From Helianthus annuus (Eukaryota > Streptophyta > Magnoliopsida > Asterales > Asteraceae), in assembly GCF_002127325.2 (NCBI RefSeq), contig NC_035449.2, forward strand, positions 78,406,693 through 78,470,692: a stretch of 64,000 bases of DNA, in the 5' to 3' direction. Each line of letters opens with the position of its first letter. The stretch's first letter is position 1. Below are positions 1 to 9,574 of this stretch, piece after piece. The notes below the pieces were generated by a model. That model did not search any database. It worked only from the letters and a program-made list of their open reading frames with translations, and was not told where the DNA came from. Position numbers and translations under genes: made by a program.

Positions 1-1080
1 GTATCTTATACAAAGCATAAGAGCAAGCCTTGAGAGCAAGGACTATAGCGAGCAAGATTAACAACAAAGAGAAAGAAATGGAACCAAAGCTGCACCATAG
101 ACAAAATTAGTAATGCACGTTTCTGTTAAAAAAGCATATAATTAATGGCAGCCTTTGAAAAAAAAACCTCTGAATATAAGCATAATTATGAATAGGATTG
201 AGTCTATAATTCATTGCTAAAACAAACTCTAATAATTATCTAAATTCTCAAATAATAGACGACTTGTAGTTCTACAAGAAATAACAAACAACCAAATCAA
301 CAATCAAGCATCATATATAAAAAAAAGGCAAACACCATCAACGACCTAGACACAATAACTAAGAATTCAACAACCACATCTGTAATACTAGACAAATGGA
401 CACAACAACACATTAAACATACAGTCTACAGACGCCCCAAAAAAAAGCATATAACCTTTCTATGATATGGGTGTGGTTCTAAGTAAACATCTAACAAAAA
501 GACATAGCAAATGAGACATACATACTTTGTATGCCAAGCAAGCTTCCATAACTCATATTAACTAAACGTGGACTTTGTAAGATAAACTTGGTGGACCATA
601 CTCACCAGAACTAAGACATAGCCGAAACAGCAGAATACCCATTTCGAACAGTAATAAATCGTACCCAGAAACGCTAGAACATGAGAAAATGAAGTTTAAA
701 CAAAACACAACAAAGTAAACATCAACCAGTTAATAAGTTGAGCAAAAAATCTGAGTTGTTGTTTCCCCCACTGTTAGTTGAAATCATCATGCCAGAAGAA
801 CATAAGTTCTCTTCAATTAAAGAGTCAAGTGGTCCTTCACATGTTGCACACTAGCAGTAGCATAGTTATATAGGCTCAGACCTGCTGAAGAAACAGAAAT
901 TGCGCGTGTTGGTTGCACTAAGAGGTTAAAGACCTCATATGCCACGCCAATAAACACTAAAATCTCAGTTTCTTCAAACTAAAACACATCATCAAAGACC
1001 AGAAGTAGATACAATAATGACATCACATGCCCACTTCCAAAAAAGGGTAACCGAGATGTGAATGTGTTTGTGCATTGAAA

Positions 1081-1263
1081 CTTTGAAAGCTTAAATATGT
1101 ATTTGAGGGTTGGACACATATAAGAACGGGTTACGCCATGGCTACAAACACACAGTTGTAATGTAAGCAATATGCCATCTGGATGTTGCCTCGCCAACAT
1201 GCTACCCGGATGCTCGATGTACCCTAAAAGTACAATGATCATCACAACTCTAAAACAAATCAT
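1081..1263. repeat. Diverged direct repeat, copy 1
   Basis: About 180 bp that recurs in the same orientation at 1503-1686. Shared blocks in order include GGACACATATAA, CATGGCTGCAAA-like, ATGCCATCTGGAT, GCTACCCGGAT and TACAATGATCATCACA, with roughly 75-80% identity by eye. The copies lie about 420 bp apart. No transposon ends are visible. It is probably an old tandem duplication of a longer unit. Confidence 0.7.
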
Positions 1264-1502
1264 AAAGTCTAAAATTGTCGGCTAAAAAGATACAACTGTA
1301 AAAACCCAAACCGATGGTTAAGTAAAAGGGTGGAAGAAAAGGTATGCTCTACTTCACACGCCCAAGGGACACGCGTTAAAACCTAGCCAAGACTTTCCAT
1401 ATACAAAACTTTAAGTAGTAGGTACAACCACTAAAGCAGCCCAATGTTGCTAATTGATAATGTTAAAATACATACCTAAAACACAATCCTTTGTTTATCA
1501 AA

Positions 1503-1686
1503 ACAACCTTAAAAAGCTCAGATATGTAATCGAGGGATGAACACATATAATACCCTGGTAACAACATGGCTGCAAATACACAGTTACACAATGAAAACTA
1601 TGCCATTTGGATCTTGCCCCGCCAAGATGCTACCTGGATCTTTGATAGACCCTCAAAATACAATGATCATCACAGCTTTAAAGCAT
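1503..1686. repeat. Diverged direct repeat, copy 2
   Basis: Partner of the repeat at 1081-1263. It contains an 89- and a 110-codon overlapping open frame, but the first copy does not preserve either reading frame, so I treat the frames as chance. Confidence 0.7.
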
Positions 1687-2407
1687 TCCATCAAGCACCT
1701 CATATACAGAGTTTCTATGCTAACTACAGAGGCTCAAGCAACCATCATAGCCTTTCATCTCAGCTTACGCATCATAACTCCAACATTTTCAAATCAAATT
1801 GGCTAGAGAAAACAAAGCCTGGTGTGTACACATTCGGTACAAATCACATTTTCATATGGATCAAGATAACCCCTGGTTCTTCCTTTGATGGTTCATAAAT
1901 GAACAATACCTAAGTTCATCATCATAAAATAATATCTGCATATGACATAAAATCATCAAATCAAACATCTACCAGCATCAAATCAAACAAAGCATCTCAT
2001 ATCGAAATGAAACGTGAATTCAGATAAAACTATATAAGAAAGTTAAGGTTTATACCTTTAACCCTAAACGTAAGAGCACAAACAACGGAAACACCATTTG
2101 AACAGATGAAAAACCATGAGAGCATTGTCAAAAACAATTCAAATTCATTTTTTACATTTATCATTTTATTCGAATACAATGTTTGAAATTTAGTTTACAT
2201 GTTTAACTTTATGTGAATTCTTTACACATGTGTAAATTTGTTTTATGTACACATATGAAAAATATCTAATAAGAGTGATTTTGAGAGGAGAAATGAATTA
2301 TTTGATATTGTAAATTCTTTTTTTTTTGTTTTTGATATTGTACTTTAATTACAATGAGATTTGTATTGGTTTTGTTTGGTTTTTTCATTCGTTCTCACGG
2401 TTCTCGC

Positions 2408-2600
2408 AATATTTAGGTAGCTTTTGGTGTGAGGTAATGAAAGAAGGAATGGAATAACCCATTCGAGGGCAATGAAAATAGGATTGTTTGGTTGCTTAAT
2501 GGAATGGAATAAAGCATTACATAGGTTATTCCATCCCCTCTAAACTAACCCAAATGCATTCATTGTTCCCCTCTATTATTTTCATTCCGTTGTCACTGAT
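2408..2600. repeat. GGAATGG-rich fold-back, possible MITE remnant
   Basis: TGGAATAACC at about 2450 pairs with GGTTATTCCA at about 2525, and the interval is full of GGAATGG/CCATTCC-type words. Short non-autonomous elements with such words are common in plant genomes. No clean terminal repeats with a target duplication could be fixed, so the assignment is weak. Confidence 0.35.
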
Positions 2601-3324
2601 AATGCTGGTTTTCTTTTTTTACCCTCTCTCGTCCTATTTTCCCACTTCTTCTGTTTGATCGATGATATCGTATCCCACAAACAAAGAAGAGCTTATGATC
2701 AATATTGGTTACATGCTCCCTCTTCAATAGCAGAACGTCATTGACTCCTCTAAAAAGCCTATTCGTTATTCAAGGATTTTTTTTTCCATCAAACACAAAG
2801 TTGGGTAAGTAGTTGATTCATAATATGCCGATTGTTTTCATTTAATTACAATTTCAATTATTTACAGTAGAATGTTCATCTTTTGTGTAACACCTCGAAA
2901 TTTTTGTATCCAATATATAAACGACACATGTCACTTACGACAAAAGTAAAGTAAACCCGGATTTAATTAAAGATGTATGGTAGGATTTTTGAACACATCG
3001 ACATGTTAACTTACACCTCTGAGCGACTCCATTACAAATCCCGAGACCCTAACATGATTAATAAACATCTAATATACCTTAATCCGGTGATTACTAATAA
3101 TGATGGATGCCGACTTTGCAAGAAATGGATCCTATGAAAATATTGCACATTAAATCTCCATTCATGAATCCTATCATTGTTCAATTCAACTACATTGCAT
3201 AATGGGGTAGACAACTGTTCAAGCATGGGTTAAAGGCATGGTGCTGATAATTCATGGCCAGAAATAATTCATATCAAGTTGTCTGTTCAAATGCATGAAA
3301 GGTTATTTTTTTGCTTCTGACAAG

Positions 3325-3438
3325 GGCTTACGGACCGCAAGGGTCCTGCCTTACGGACCGTAAGGTGTGAAAGGTTAAAACGTTTTCTCTGTCAAAGGCT
3401 TACGGACCGCAAGAGCCCTGCCTTACGGTCCGTAAGGG
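3325..3438. repeat. Duplicated palindromic block in the solo LTR
   Basis: Two copies of a 41-bp block (3325-3365 and 3397-3437) each contain CTTACGGACCGCAAG and CCTTACGGACCGTAAGG. The second word is close to a perfect palindrome, so each copy can form a hairpin. It lies about 180 bp upstream of the TATA box, in U3, where LTR enhancers usually sit. Confidence 0.7.
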
Positions 3439-3612
3439 GTGCCCAGCGACAGTAAGTTGGCTGTTGGCTGTTATAACGGTTAAACCGACTTACCAAGATA
3501 TTTTTGGGGACATGGGCGACTCCTAACACTTCCTAGGCACTAGGATACACTTGTAAATGATCTGGATCACCCCATAGACTTAGTTGTCACCATCTTGGAG
3601 GATGTTGAACAC

Positions 3613-3619
3613 TATAAAA
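3613..3619 (+). promoter_or_regulatory. TATA box of the solo LTR
   Basis: TATAAAA in the context ACTATAAAAGGCC, about 730 bp into the LTR, followed by a C/T-rich leader. This fits the U3/R boundary of a plant LTR. Confidence 0.6.
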
Positions 3620-6046
3620 GGCCATTCATGTTGTAACAATTGTTCACACCTTCTTTCAATACTTCTGCTCATTTCTGGAACTCAAGCTTTCTCTCTAGGC
3701 TTCACAAGTCGTGCATAGGACTCTTGTAAGTATGTTTAACCCTTTGTGGTTTAGTTTTTGCTTAAGTATAGCTTAAAAGTTAATCCGTCGTAATTAACGA
3801 TTGACTTAGCGGTTAATCACAAATGGTCCAGTGATTAATCGAAACAAAGGTAGTCATATGTTGGTAATCACGTGGGCTTTAAACCCTCAAAAGGGCACCC
3901 TCTGATTCCCACTCTAACTAGTCCGAATGTCAAGTCAAACTTGCTTAGAAAAAGTCAACAGAATGCTAATTTGCGATATTATGCATAATCAGTAATGTAG
4001 ATAGTGTGTAACCTGTTTTAACACTCACATAACATGATAATAGGTATACTAACTAGTCTAAGCTTGTTTGATCCGACCGTTTGCTATTTTGACCCGGTTC
4101 GGAACCGAAAGTCGCAAAACTTTGACTTTTGCTTTGACTTCAGTTCTGACCCGTTATGGTATGTTTTAGATATGCCTTAGGACTCTCTTAGGACCAGGTT
4201 ACATGATGGTATAACCCTCTGTGACCGGTTCGTTGTTTGTCCGAGTCTTTTACACATTTCTGTTAAACGCCTAAAAGTTGACCATAACGCCCTTTTTACT
4301 TTAAAATGAGAATTTTGGACATGTGAAAGGACAATGACCTTAGTTACTGATTTCTAAGCATGTCCCTAAAATTTCACATCAATCCAAGGTCTAGAATGGG
4401 AGTTATGCTAAATAGCGCAATTACGGAAACTTTAGTAATTAAATAGCGCAATTAGCATAAAGCCTATCTAAACCCAAATTTCGACACCAAACCTTTTACA
4501 CACTGATGTAAATTAATATTTTAGGATTTTTAAAGATTTTTAATCATTTTTAGCCTGCTCATAACCTACGGTTATGGCATCGGTTCGGTAAATACCGAAT
4601 ATACCCTTTTTGGACATAACTTGAGTTCTACAAGGTATTTTGACCCGATTCTAGTTGCTACTGATTTTAAATAATAAATAGAGTATTTTAGACTTTACAA
4701 ACTATTCGGAAAACTCAGATTTCCTGTAGAACTCAGAAACCTCTTTTATAATCTTTAAAATGCCCGAAATACCCTTACGGGGCATATAATGGATTTAAAC
4801 TCGTTACGGGCATTATGAAAGGTATCCCACTGATACCACAACCTCTTTAAAGCATATTGACTTAAGAAACCTGTGTAGGACTCTTACGGTTACCCGTTAC
4901 CCCTTTTGCGCGCACGGTTCGGTTTATGTAACTAGTTTACATAAACTAGCCGAAACGGGTCAAACCTCATCGTTTATACCTCAAAATCCAGAGTGTGGTT
5001 ATATTACCCATATAAAACAAGTCTTCATACTTGTTGGGTCAAAACCACATTCCATTCCCGGTTTTCGCCTTTCACGCGATTAAACCGTAATTATCCTTTG
5101 AAACTGACCGGTCTAAGCTAAGGCTAAATTAAAGACCCATTAGGATTCTAATAGGTTGTTTAAACCTTCGTTCCAGAATAGGAGACCAGTAAAAGAAACT
5201 TGCATTGTTTATTAAGGATATTACTTGCTCAGGTAAATACTTTTAACTTATTTTCCGTTATACGGGCTTGGGTTACGGTATTTAAAATACCGCTTGGTCG
5301 GGCAATTGACCCCAACTCATTAGTAGTTGGGTATTATCAATATGACCCATTTAAAAATTGTTTTGTTGGCTTTACGCCTTTGGGAGCTTAATGACCATGT
5401 CCCGGATATCCTTGGCAGCATTTTACGAAATGGCCACGACCTAGACACGCGGGTGTAGGCGTACACCCGTCAATGTGTCCATAACTATAAAGGTATAACC
5501 GTTGGTTTTCCCGCCACGACTTTATGCTTTGTGGCGTGTCTATTAACCTTAAACCCGGCACGACCCGGGCGACCGAACGCATAGTGAACATGTAATTCTT
5601 TTACAAGATTTAAATTGATAAATTATCCCAAGTTATAAAGAGTTTATGCGTTGTGCATTCAAATCAATTTTATTAAAACATTTTACAAAAGTTTCGGTTG
5701 AATGTATTTACCAGTGTAAACTGACGTATTTTCCCCAACAAGATTAATGCAGGTTCTACACGTAATAGGCTGGCCACTCCTTAGCATCGTTAGAGTCTCG
5801 CAAGCTTGGGATGCCAATATCTGTTGAACAATTATTTTTCTATCTTATTTTGATCCCCCGTGGATTATATTTTTACGATTGGTGATACTTGGATATTACA
5901 TTCGATTGTTGAAATATATTTATCTTTATGCTTCCGCTGTGCATTTATATATTGTGTGGTTTGACTATATTGTTGCCAACTACGTCACGGTAATCCCCCA
6001 CCGAGCCCACCGGTGATACACGTGGAAATCGGGGTGTGACATTTTG

Positions 6047-6423
6047 AAACACCAACTTGCTATTTCATTTGTTTTCTGTCAACATCCTTCGTTGATTTTG
6101 TATGTTTGGCATCGAATGAGTGATGAACTTGAACTCTGTACATAATTTACTAAAGTTTATGTATAACTTTGATTAGCTCTATAAATATCTGCGTTTTGAT
6201 TATATATAGATTTACAACATTAAAGTACTTGTGTGTAGTGCTCTGATGTATAGGGTTAGGTTATGGTTCTTGAAATGTTTGGAATTTGGTTAGCGGTTTC
6301 GGGTTGGTTCGACCTAGTTTCAGGTTGGTTTGACACAGTTTTCCGGGTAGGTAACAAGTCTAGTTTAGATGAATATAAGGGTGTTATATGTATATTTTGT
6401 TGGGTTTCCATGGTGACCAGTTA
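6047..6423. other. Spacer between repeats, nothing recognised
   Basis: AT-rich sequence with a few GGTTGGTTCGAC-like words between the solo LTR and the next LTR-like segment. I see no gene or structured repeat. Confidence 0.5.
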
Positions 6424-6870
6424 AAAACTTTTGTTTATCAAAACTTGGTTCAATAAATAATACTCAATTAATTAAGCGAGTTAATCAATAACACGTAGCA
6501 GAAAATAAACGAGTGATTAACAATAAACGAAACCCGACAGGATACGATTACATGCAAATACGAGCACAGTGATAAGGATATCTAACTACCGATGAGAAAG
6601 ATATACCTCGGTTAATAACTAACCGGTCGAGACACCGAGGTTCAGCAAACACGTGCTAGTGACACGAATTGACGGAACACGGGTATAACCCTAGGTAGTG
6701 GCGTCGGCGGAGCAGCGGGATGGTGGCCGACGGCGGCGGAGTGGGTGTGAGTGTTAGGGAGTTCTTGTGCAAAAACTCTAACTCCATTCTTGAACACCAT
6801 GCTTGTTTATATAGAATATGAAGGTCCATGCATGTTTGCCAAGTGGCAGACATGCACATGCATATGCGGT

Positions 6871-6986
6871 AAGTGGCGAAGAGGCTATGCATGTGCAGCA
6901 AGTGGCGATGCAAGTGTGCATGCGCGACAAGTGACGAAGAGGCTATGCATGCGTGACAAGTGGCGATGCGTGGGTGCATGTGCAAC
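6871..6986. repeat. Two-copy 58-bp tandem repeat
   Basis: Two adjacent 58-bp units start AAGTGGCGAAGAGGC (6871) and AAGTGACGAAGAGGC (6929); part-units with CAAGTGGC and TGCATG words flank them. The repeat lies in the transcribed part of the minus-strand LTR-like segment and creates spurious cysteine- and histidine-rich frames. Confidence 0.7.
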
Positions 6987-7249
6987 AAGTGGTGACATGA
7001 GTATACCCGTCTCACCTGGTTGTAGGATCGGTTTTGACTCCGTAACGATTGCGAACCGACTCGTGTAACGTGCGGAATCCGTACACGAACGTGACCGAAC
7101 ACACAAGATGTAGTATAATCGGTGATTCGATAAAATATCTGAAAAGTACAAAGTCACGTGAATCACCTAGAACACTTTCTCTCTCTAAGCACCAAGCTCT
7201 CCAATCTCCAAAATGAGCAAAAAGTCTCCAAAGCTAACCCTAAGGGTTT

Positions 7250-7257
7250 TATTTATA
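7250..7257 (-). promoter_or_regulatory. TATA box of the minus-strand LTR-like segment
   Basis: TATAAATA on the minus strand, followed by AAACCCTTAGGGTTAG and a purine-rich leader. A second possible box, TATATAAAC, lies at 6805-6813 on the same strand. Confidence 0.5.
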
Positions 7258-7733
7258 GGCCAAGGGGCTTAATGAGATTTCTCATTAATTACAGAATTAC
7301 CACCTTGCCTTTTCCTACATATTACAATGTAAATCCTAGAATTAATCTATTTCTGCTACGATTTGTCTTGACAGAGGCGATAGACATAAATGCACCAACA
7401 CCGGTCCATGTACTCGTCTCTCAAATAATACCCGTAACAAGTTTTTTAATTAAGATAAGCAATTATATTATTAATAATATAAACCCGCTCATGTTCATAT
7501 ATTTAATTATAATTCGTTTTGCATATCCTTCATTACCAGTTAAAGCAGTTAAGTGGATTTTAGTTTGTTGCCCACGGTGTAACTCTTACTGGTCATAACT
7601 CGGTCGGCTGCGTTAATTAATCGGACTGGTCTATTTTTCCATCAGTTTCCCATTTGGATGGTTTTTCGATTAAGTTCTTTAACACTGACAGCTAGAGGTG
7701 CTTTAGCTATACATGGCTGTCCCCAACAAGTTA

Positions 7734-7974
7734 TGACGCTTTAAAGTCATTAACTAAAACATCTTGGAACATCCTATTGCAAGACAACGAGCTTATGGTA
7801 ATCGTTGTCATCTATCCTTTCTGTATAAGACATCAATTAAACAATGAAACATGGATCAGATTCAATCTCACATGGCGTTCAATCATTATCGTTCTCGTTC
7901 AAGAATCAAAGTGGTCCAATCAAACACACAGTAAGTTTGGGTAAGGCCTTACACTTCACCAGTTTGAATCAACG
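7734..7974. other. Spacer, nothing recognised
   Basis: About 240 bp with no clear coding sequence. The 67-codon frame that starts in it at 7844 runs into LTR sequence at 7975, so it is not a gene. Confidence 0.5.
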
Positions 7975-8302
7975 TGTAACACCTCGTAAAATTGTCTTCA
8001 ATTATGTGAAGACATGTGTCCTAAACCCTAAACGTGTAATTAATTGACTTTGAAGGACTAATGTTGACAAACAGTGAAAAGATGTACGCGGAGGGACTAA
8101 AAGTGTCAACATGCTAAAACTATGCCTCTGAATGACCTTACATGATGTTCGTATTCTTAAACGAATAAATTATTGGGCGTGAGAAGCCATTTGTGAAAAA
8201 CAAGTGAAAGTTACAAGATGAAAGGGTTAAACGTGTCAACATGAAGGTCTTGCTGGATGTGGGCTTCTACAATCCTTAGCTGCATGCCCTAGTTTGTTGC
8301 AC
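7975..8302 (+). mobile_element. 5' end fragment of a gypsy-type LTR
   Basis: TGTAACACCTCGTAAAATT at 7975 is the same type of LTR start as the solo LTR at 2886, with similar following words (a GTCAACATG... track and CCTCTGA). It breaks off near 8302 where a gag fragment of opposite orientation begins. No matching right end was found, so this is a truncated or rearranged copy. Confidence 0.5.
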
Positions 8303-8731
8303 CGTTAACAACGGTTCTTATCACACTGTGCGTTGTGATTCCGATTGCATTTGTTGCACTTGGGTCGGTTTCCTTGGTAACCGCCCTGGTTTTGGTTGGT
8401 TAGAGCTTGCTGGTGGGGACCCTTGTTACCCTCGAACTTCCTCTGCTGAGCTTGAGCTTGTGTGGGGCTAGGATCATTGCCATGGTAACCATCCCATTTG
8501 CGCTTGTTATCACTAGAGGTATCAGTAACAACACTGATTCGCTTGGGAAACTTGCCTTATTCCACTGCTTGATCGGTAAGACGGTGTGCCAAATGGACGA
8601 CTTGCTGAATTGTTGGGAGGTTAGTTGAAGTCACCAAGCTTTAGATTTTGGGAACTAAGCCCTTGAGATAAAGCTCAATTCTTTTGTAAGCAGGTTGTGA
8701 CAAGTTGGGACATAAATCAAATAGTGGTGAT
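8303..8731 (-). pseudogene. Broken gag fragment of a Ty3/gypsy element
   Basis: The minus-strand translation shows the C-terminal half of a Tekay-type Gag: a DLCPN stretch, LYLKGL, LTDQAVE, DNKRKWDG and a CCHC-type knuckle with CNKCNRNHNAQC. The same order occurs in the gag of element U (46082-47211). At least two in-frame stops interrupt it (after the LVPKI stretch and after QAVE), and capsid N-terminus, protease and pol are absent. On the minus strand it follows directly from a promoter-like stretch, with a GTTAGTATATC splice-donor-like junction at about 8730. Confidence 0.75.
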
Positions 8732-8990
8732 ATACTAACCTGGAATCTGAGATGCAATTGTGTGTGCAATAAAAGAAAGGGGATGAAGCTCCAAGAGAAT
8801 GAGTGTAGGCTGCTGTTGAAATGATTGAGGAGGTGTTGTCGCCGTCAATTTTAAATAGAGAGGAGAATGTTCTAGGGTTTCCAAACAGGGGAGAATGTTT
8901 TCTAAAAGAAGAGAATGTTTTTGGAAAGTTGTTGTCGTCAAATATTCTTGGGGAAAGTTACTAGGGTTTGCAGCATATGGGTATTTATAC
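8732..8990 (-). promoter_or_regulatory. Promoter and leader-like stretch ending at the gag fragment
   Basis: Minus strand: TATAAATA at 8982-8989, then AAACCCTAG-type leader sequence, then a 68-codon open frame from 8941 ending near a GATTCCAG/GTTAGTATA splice-donor-like site. This is what a plant or LTR promoter with a first exon looks like. I cannot tell whether it is the LTR of the same element or captured host sequence. The short protein matches nothing I recognise. Confidence 0.35.
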
Positions 8991-9218
8991 TAATCAAAAG
9001 ATACTGCACACACATGTGCGGTTCAGGTGTGCGCCCTCAATGGGTGTGCGGTCCACTAAAGACTAAATGGATGAACTGTGCAGCCACTTGTGGGCCAATC
9101 ACCAAAATAAAGTGTGTAGCCATAGGAGTGTGTGAGGTGATGGTGGTGTGCGGCTAAGCATTTATTAATAAATGATAAGTTCTTATACTAACTATAACTT
9201 GCACATTCACACACACAT

Positions 9219-9222
<4 letters not shown>
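8991..9222. other. Spacer, upstream of the minus-strand TATA box
   Basis: Contains repeated GTGTGCGG words (for example about 9016 and 9045) and ends in a short CACACA run that leads into the AT microsatellite. No gene seen. Confidence 0.4.

Positions 9223-9301
<79 letters not shown>
9223..9301. repeat. (AT)n microsatellite, left side of the MULE
   Basis: About 79 bp of uninterrupted AT. The matching tract at 14640-14676 lies at the other end of the transposon, so the element appears to sit within one original AT tract. The YIYIY frame over it is an artefact. Confidence 0.95.
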
Positions 9302-9303
<2 letters not shown>

Positions 9304-9371
9304 CAAAGTGTAGGATACAAATCCCCTAATCGTACATTACATACGCGAATTTATTGGCCGTACACGTGTCC
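9302..9371. repeat. Left terminal inverted repeat of the MULE
   Basis: Aligns imperfectly with the reverse complement of 14570-14639. The best block is about 20 bp with two mismatches (ATCGTACATTACATACGCGA against ATCCTACATTACGTACGCGA); the outer 25 bp need gaps. Confidence 0.6.
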
Positions 9372-9574
9372 TGATTAGTTTTTCTCTGATAAGGTTAAAT
9401 CAGACAATTCATTCAATCATATGAGGGCAAATTCGTCTCTTCATTCAATCAGCGAGAAGTTCGTTACACTAATATCCCGGTAATTATTATTCGAATCAGT
9501 TTCAAATTTTTCATAATTCTCAAATTGCAGTTTTCGTTCTTCTACTTTAGGGTTTGATTCAATTGTTTTTTTCG

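Larger units (their letters stand above)
1..2880. other. AT-rich region without a recognisable gene
   Basis: No open frame here looks like a real protein: all are short, lack a family motif and have AT-driven composition. I see no tRNA, rRNA or transposase. The only internal structure is a diverged direct repeat (about 1081 and 1503) and a GGAATGG-rich fold-back near 2408-2600, described separately. It could be degenerate repeat DNA or the non-coding flank of a gene left of the window. Confidence 0.6.
2881..6046 (+). mobile_element. Solo LTR of a Ty3/gypsy-type element with 5-bp TSD
   Basis: The 3156-bp body runs from TGTAACACCTCG at 2886 to GGGGTGTGACA at 6041, the usual TG...CA ends. TTTTG lies immediately before (2881-2885) and after (6042-6046), a perfect 5-bp target duplication. 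There is no primer-binding site, gag or pol inside. A TATA box at 3613 followed by a pyrimidine-rich leader marks U3/R, so the plus strand is the sense strand. The end sequence resembles long LTRs of plant chromoviruses. The simplest reading is a solo LTR left by recombination between the two LTRs of a complete element. Confidence 0.85.
6424..7728 (-). mobile_element. LTR-like segment, probable solo LTR (minus strand)
   Basis: Read on the minus strand it starts TGTTGGGGACAGCC (7728), has a TATAAATA box about 470 bp in (7250-7257), then a leader with AGAGAGAGAAAG, and ends in AT-rich sequence with CAAAAGTTTT at 6424. AGTTA lies directly outside both ends (6419-6423 and 7729-7733), which fits a 5-bp target duplication, although the left end is not the canonical CA. 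No polyprotein is present. A Copia-type solo LTR is my best guess. The long frames on either strand here are not protein-like. Confidence 0.5.

Noticed and set aside
1537..1898. Two overlapping open frames of 89 and 110 codons
   Set aside because: The homologous repeat at 1081-1263 does not keep either frame, and no motif or codon pattern supports them.
6656..7166. Cys/His-rich frames on both strands
   Set aside because: They come from the 58-bp tandem repeat within an LTR-like segment; overlapping frames on both strands point to repeat composition, not a protein.
7158..7598. 146-codon plus-strand frame
   Set aside because: It lies antisense over the promoter part of the minus-strand LTR-like segment, is Ile/Asn/Leu-rich from AT content and has no motif.
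9172..9378. Frame with a YIYIY run
   Set aside because: Translation of the AT microsatellite.
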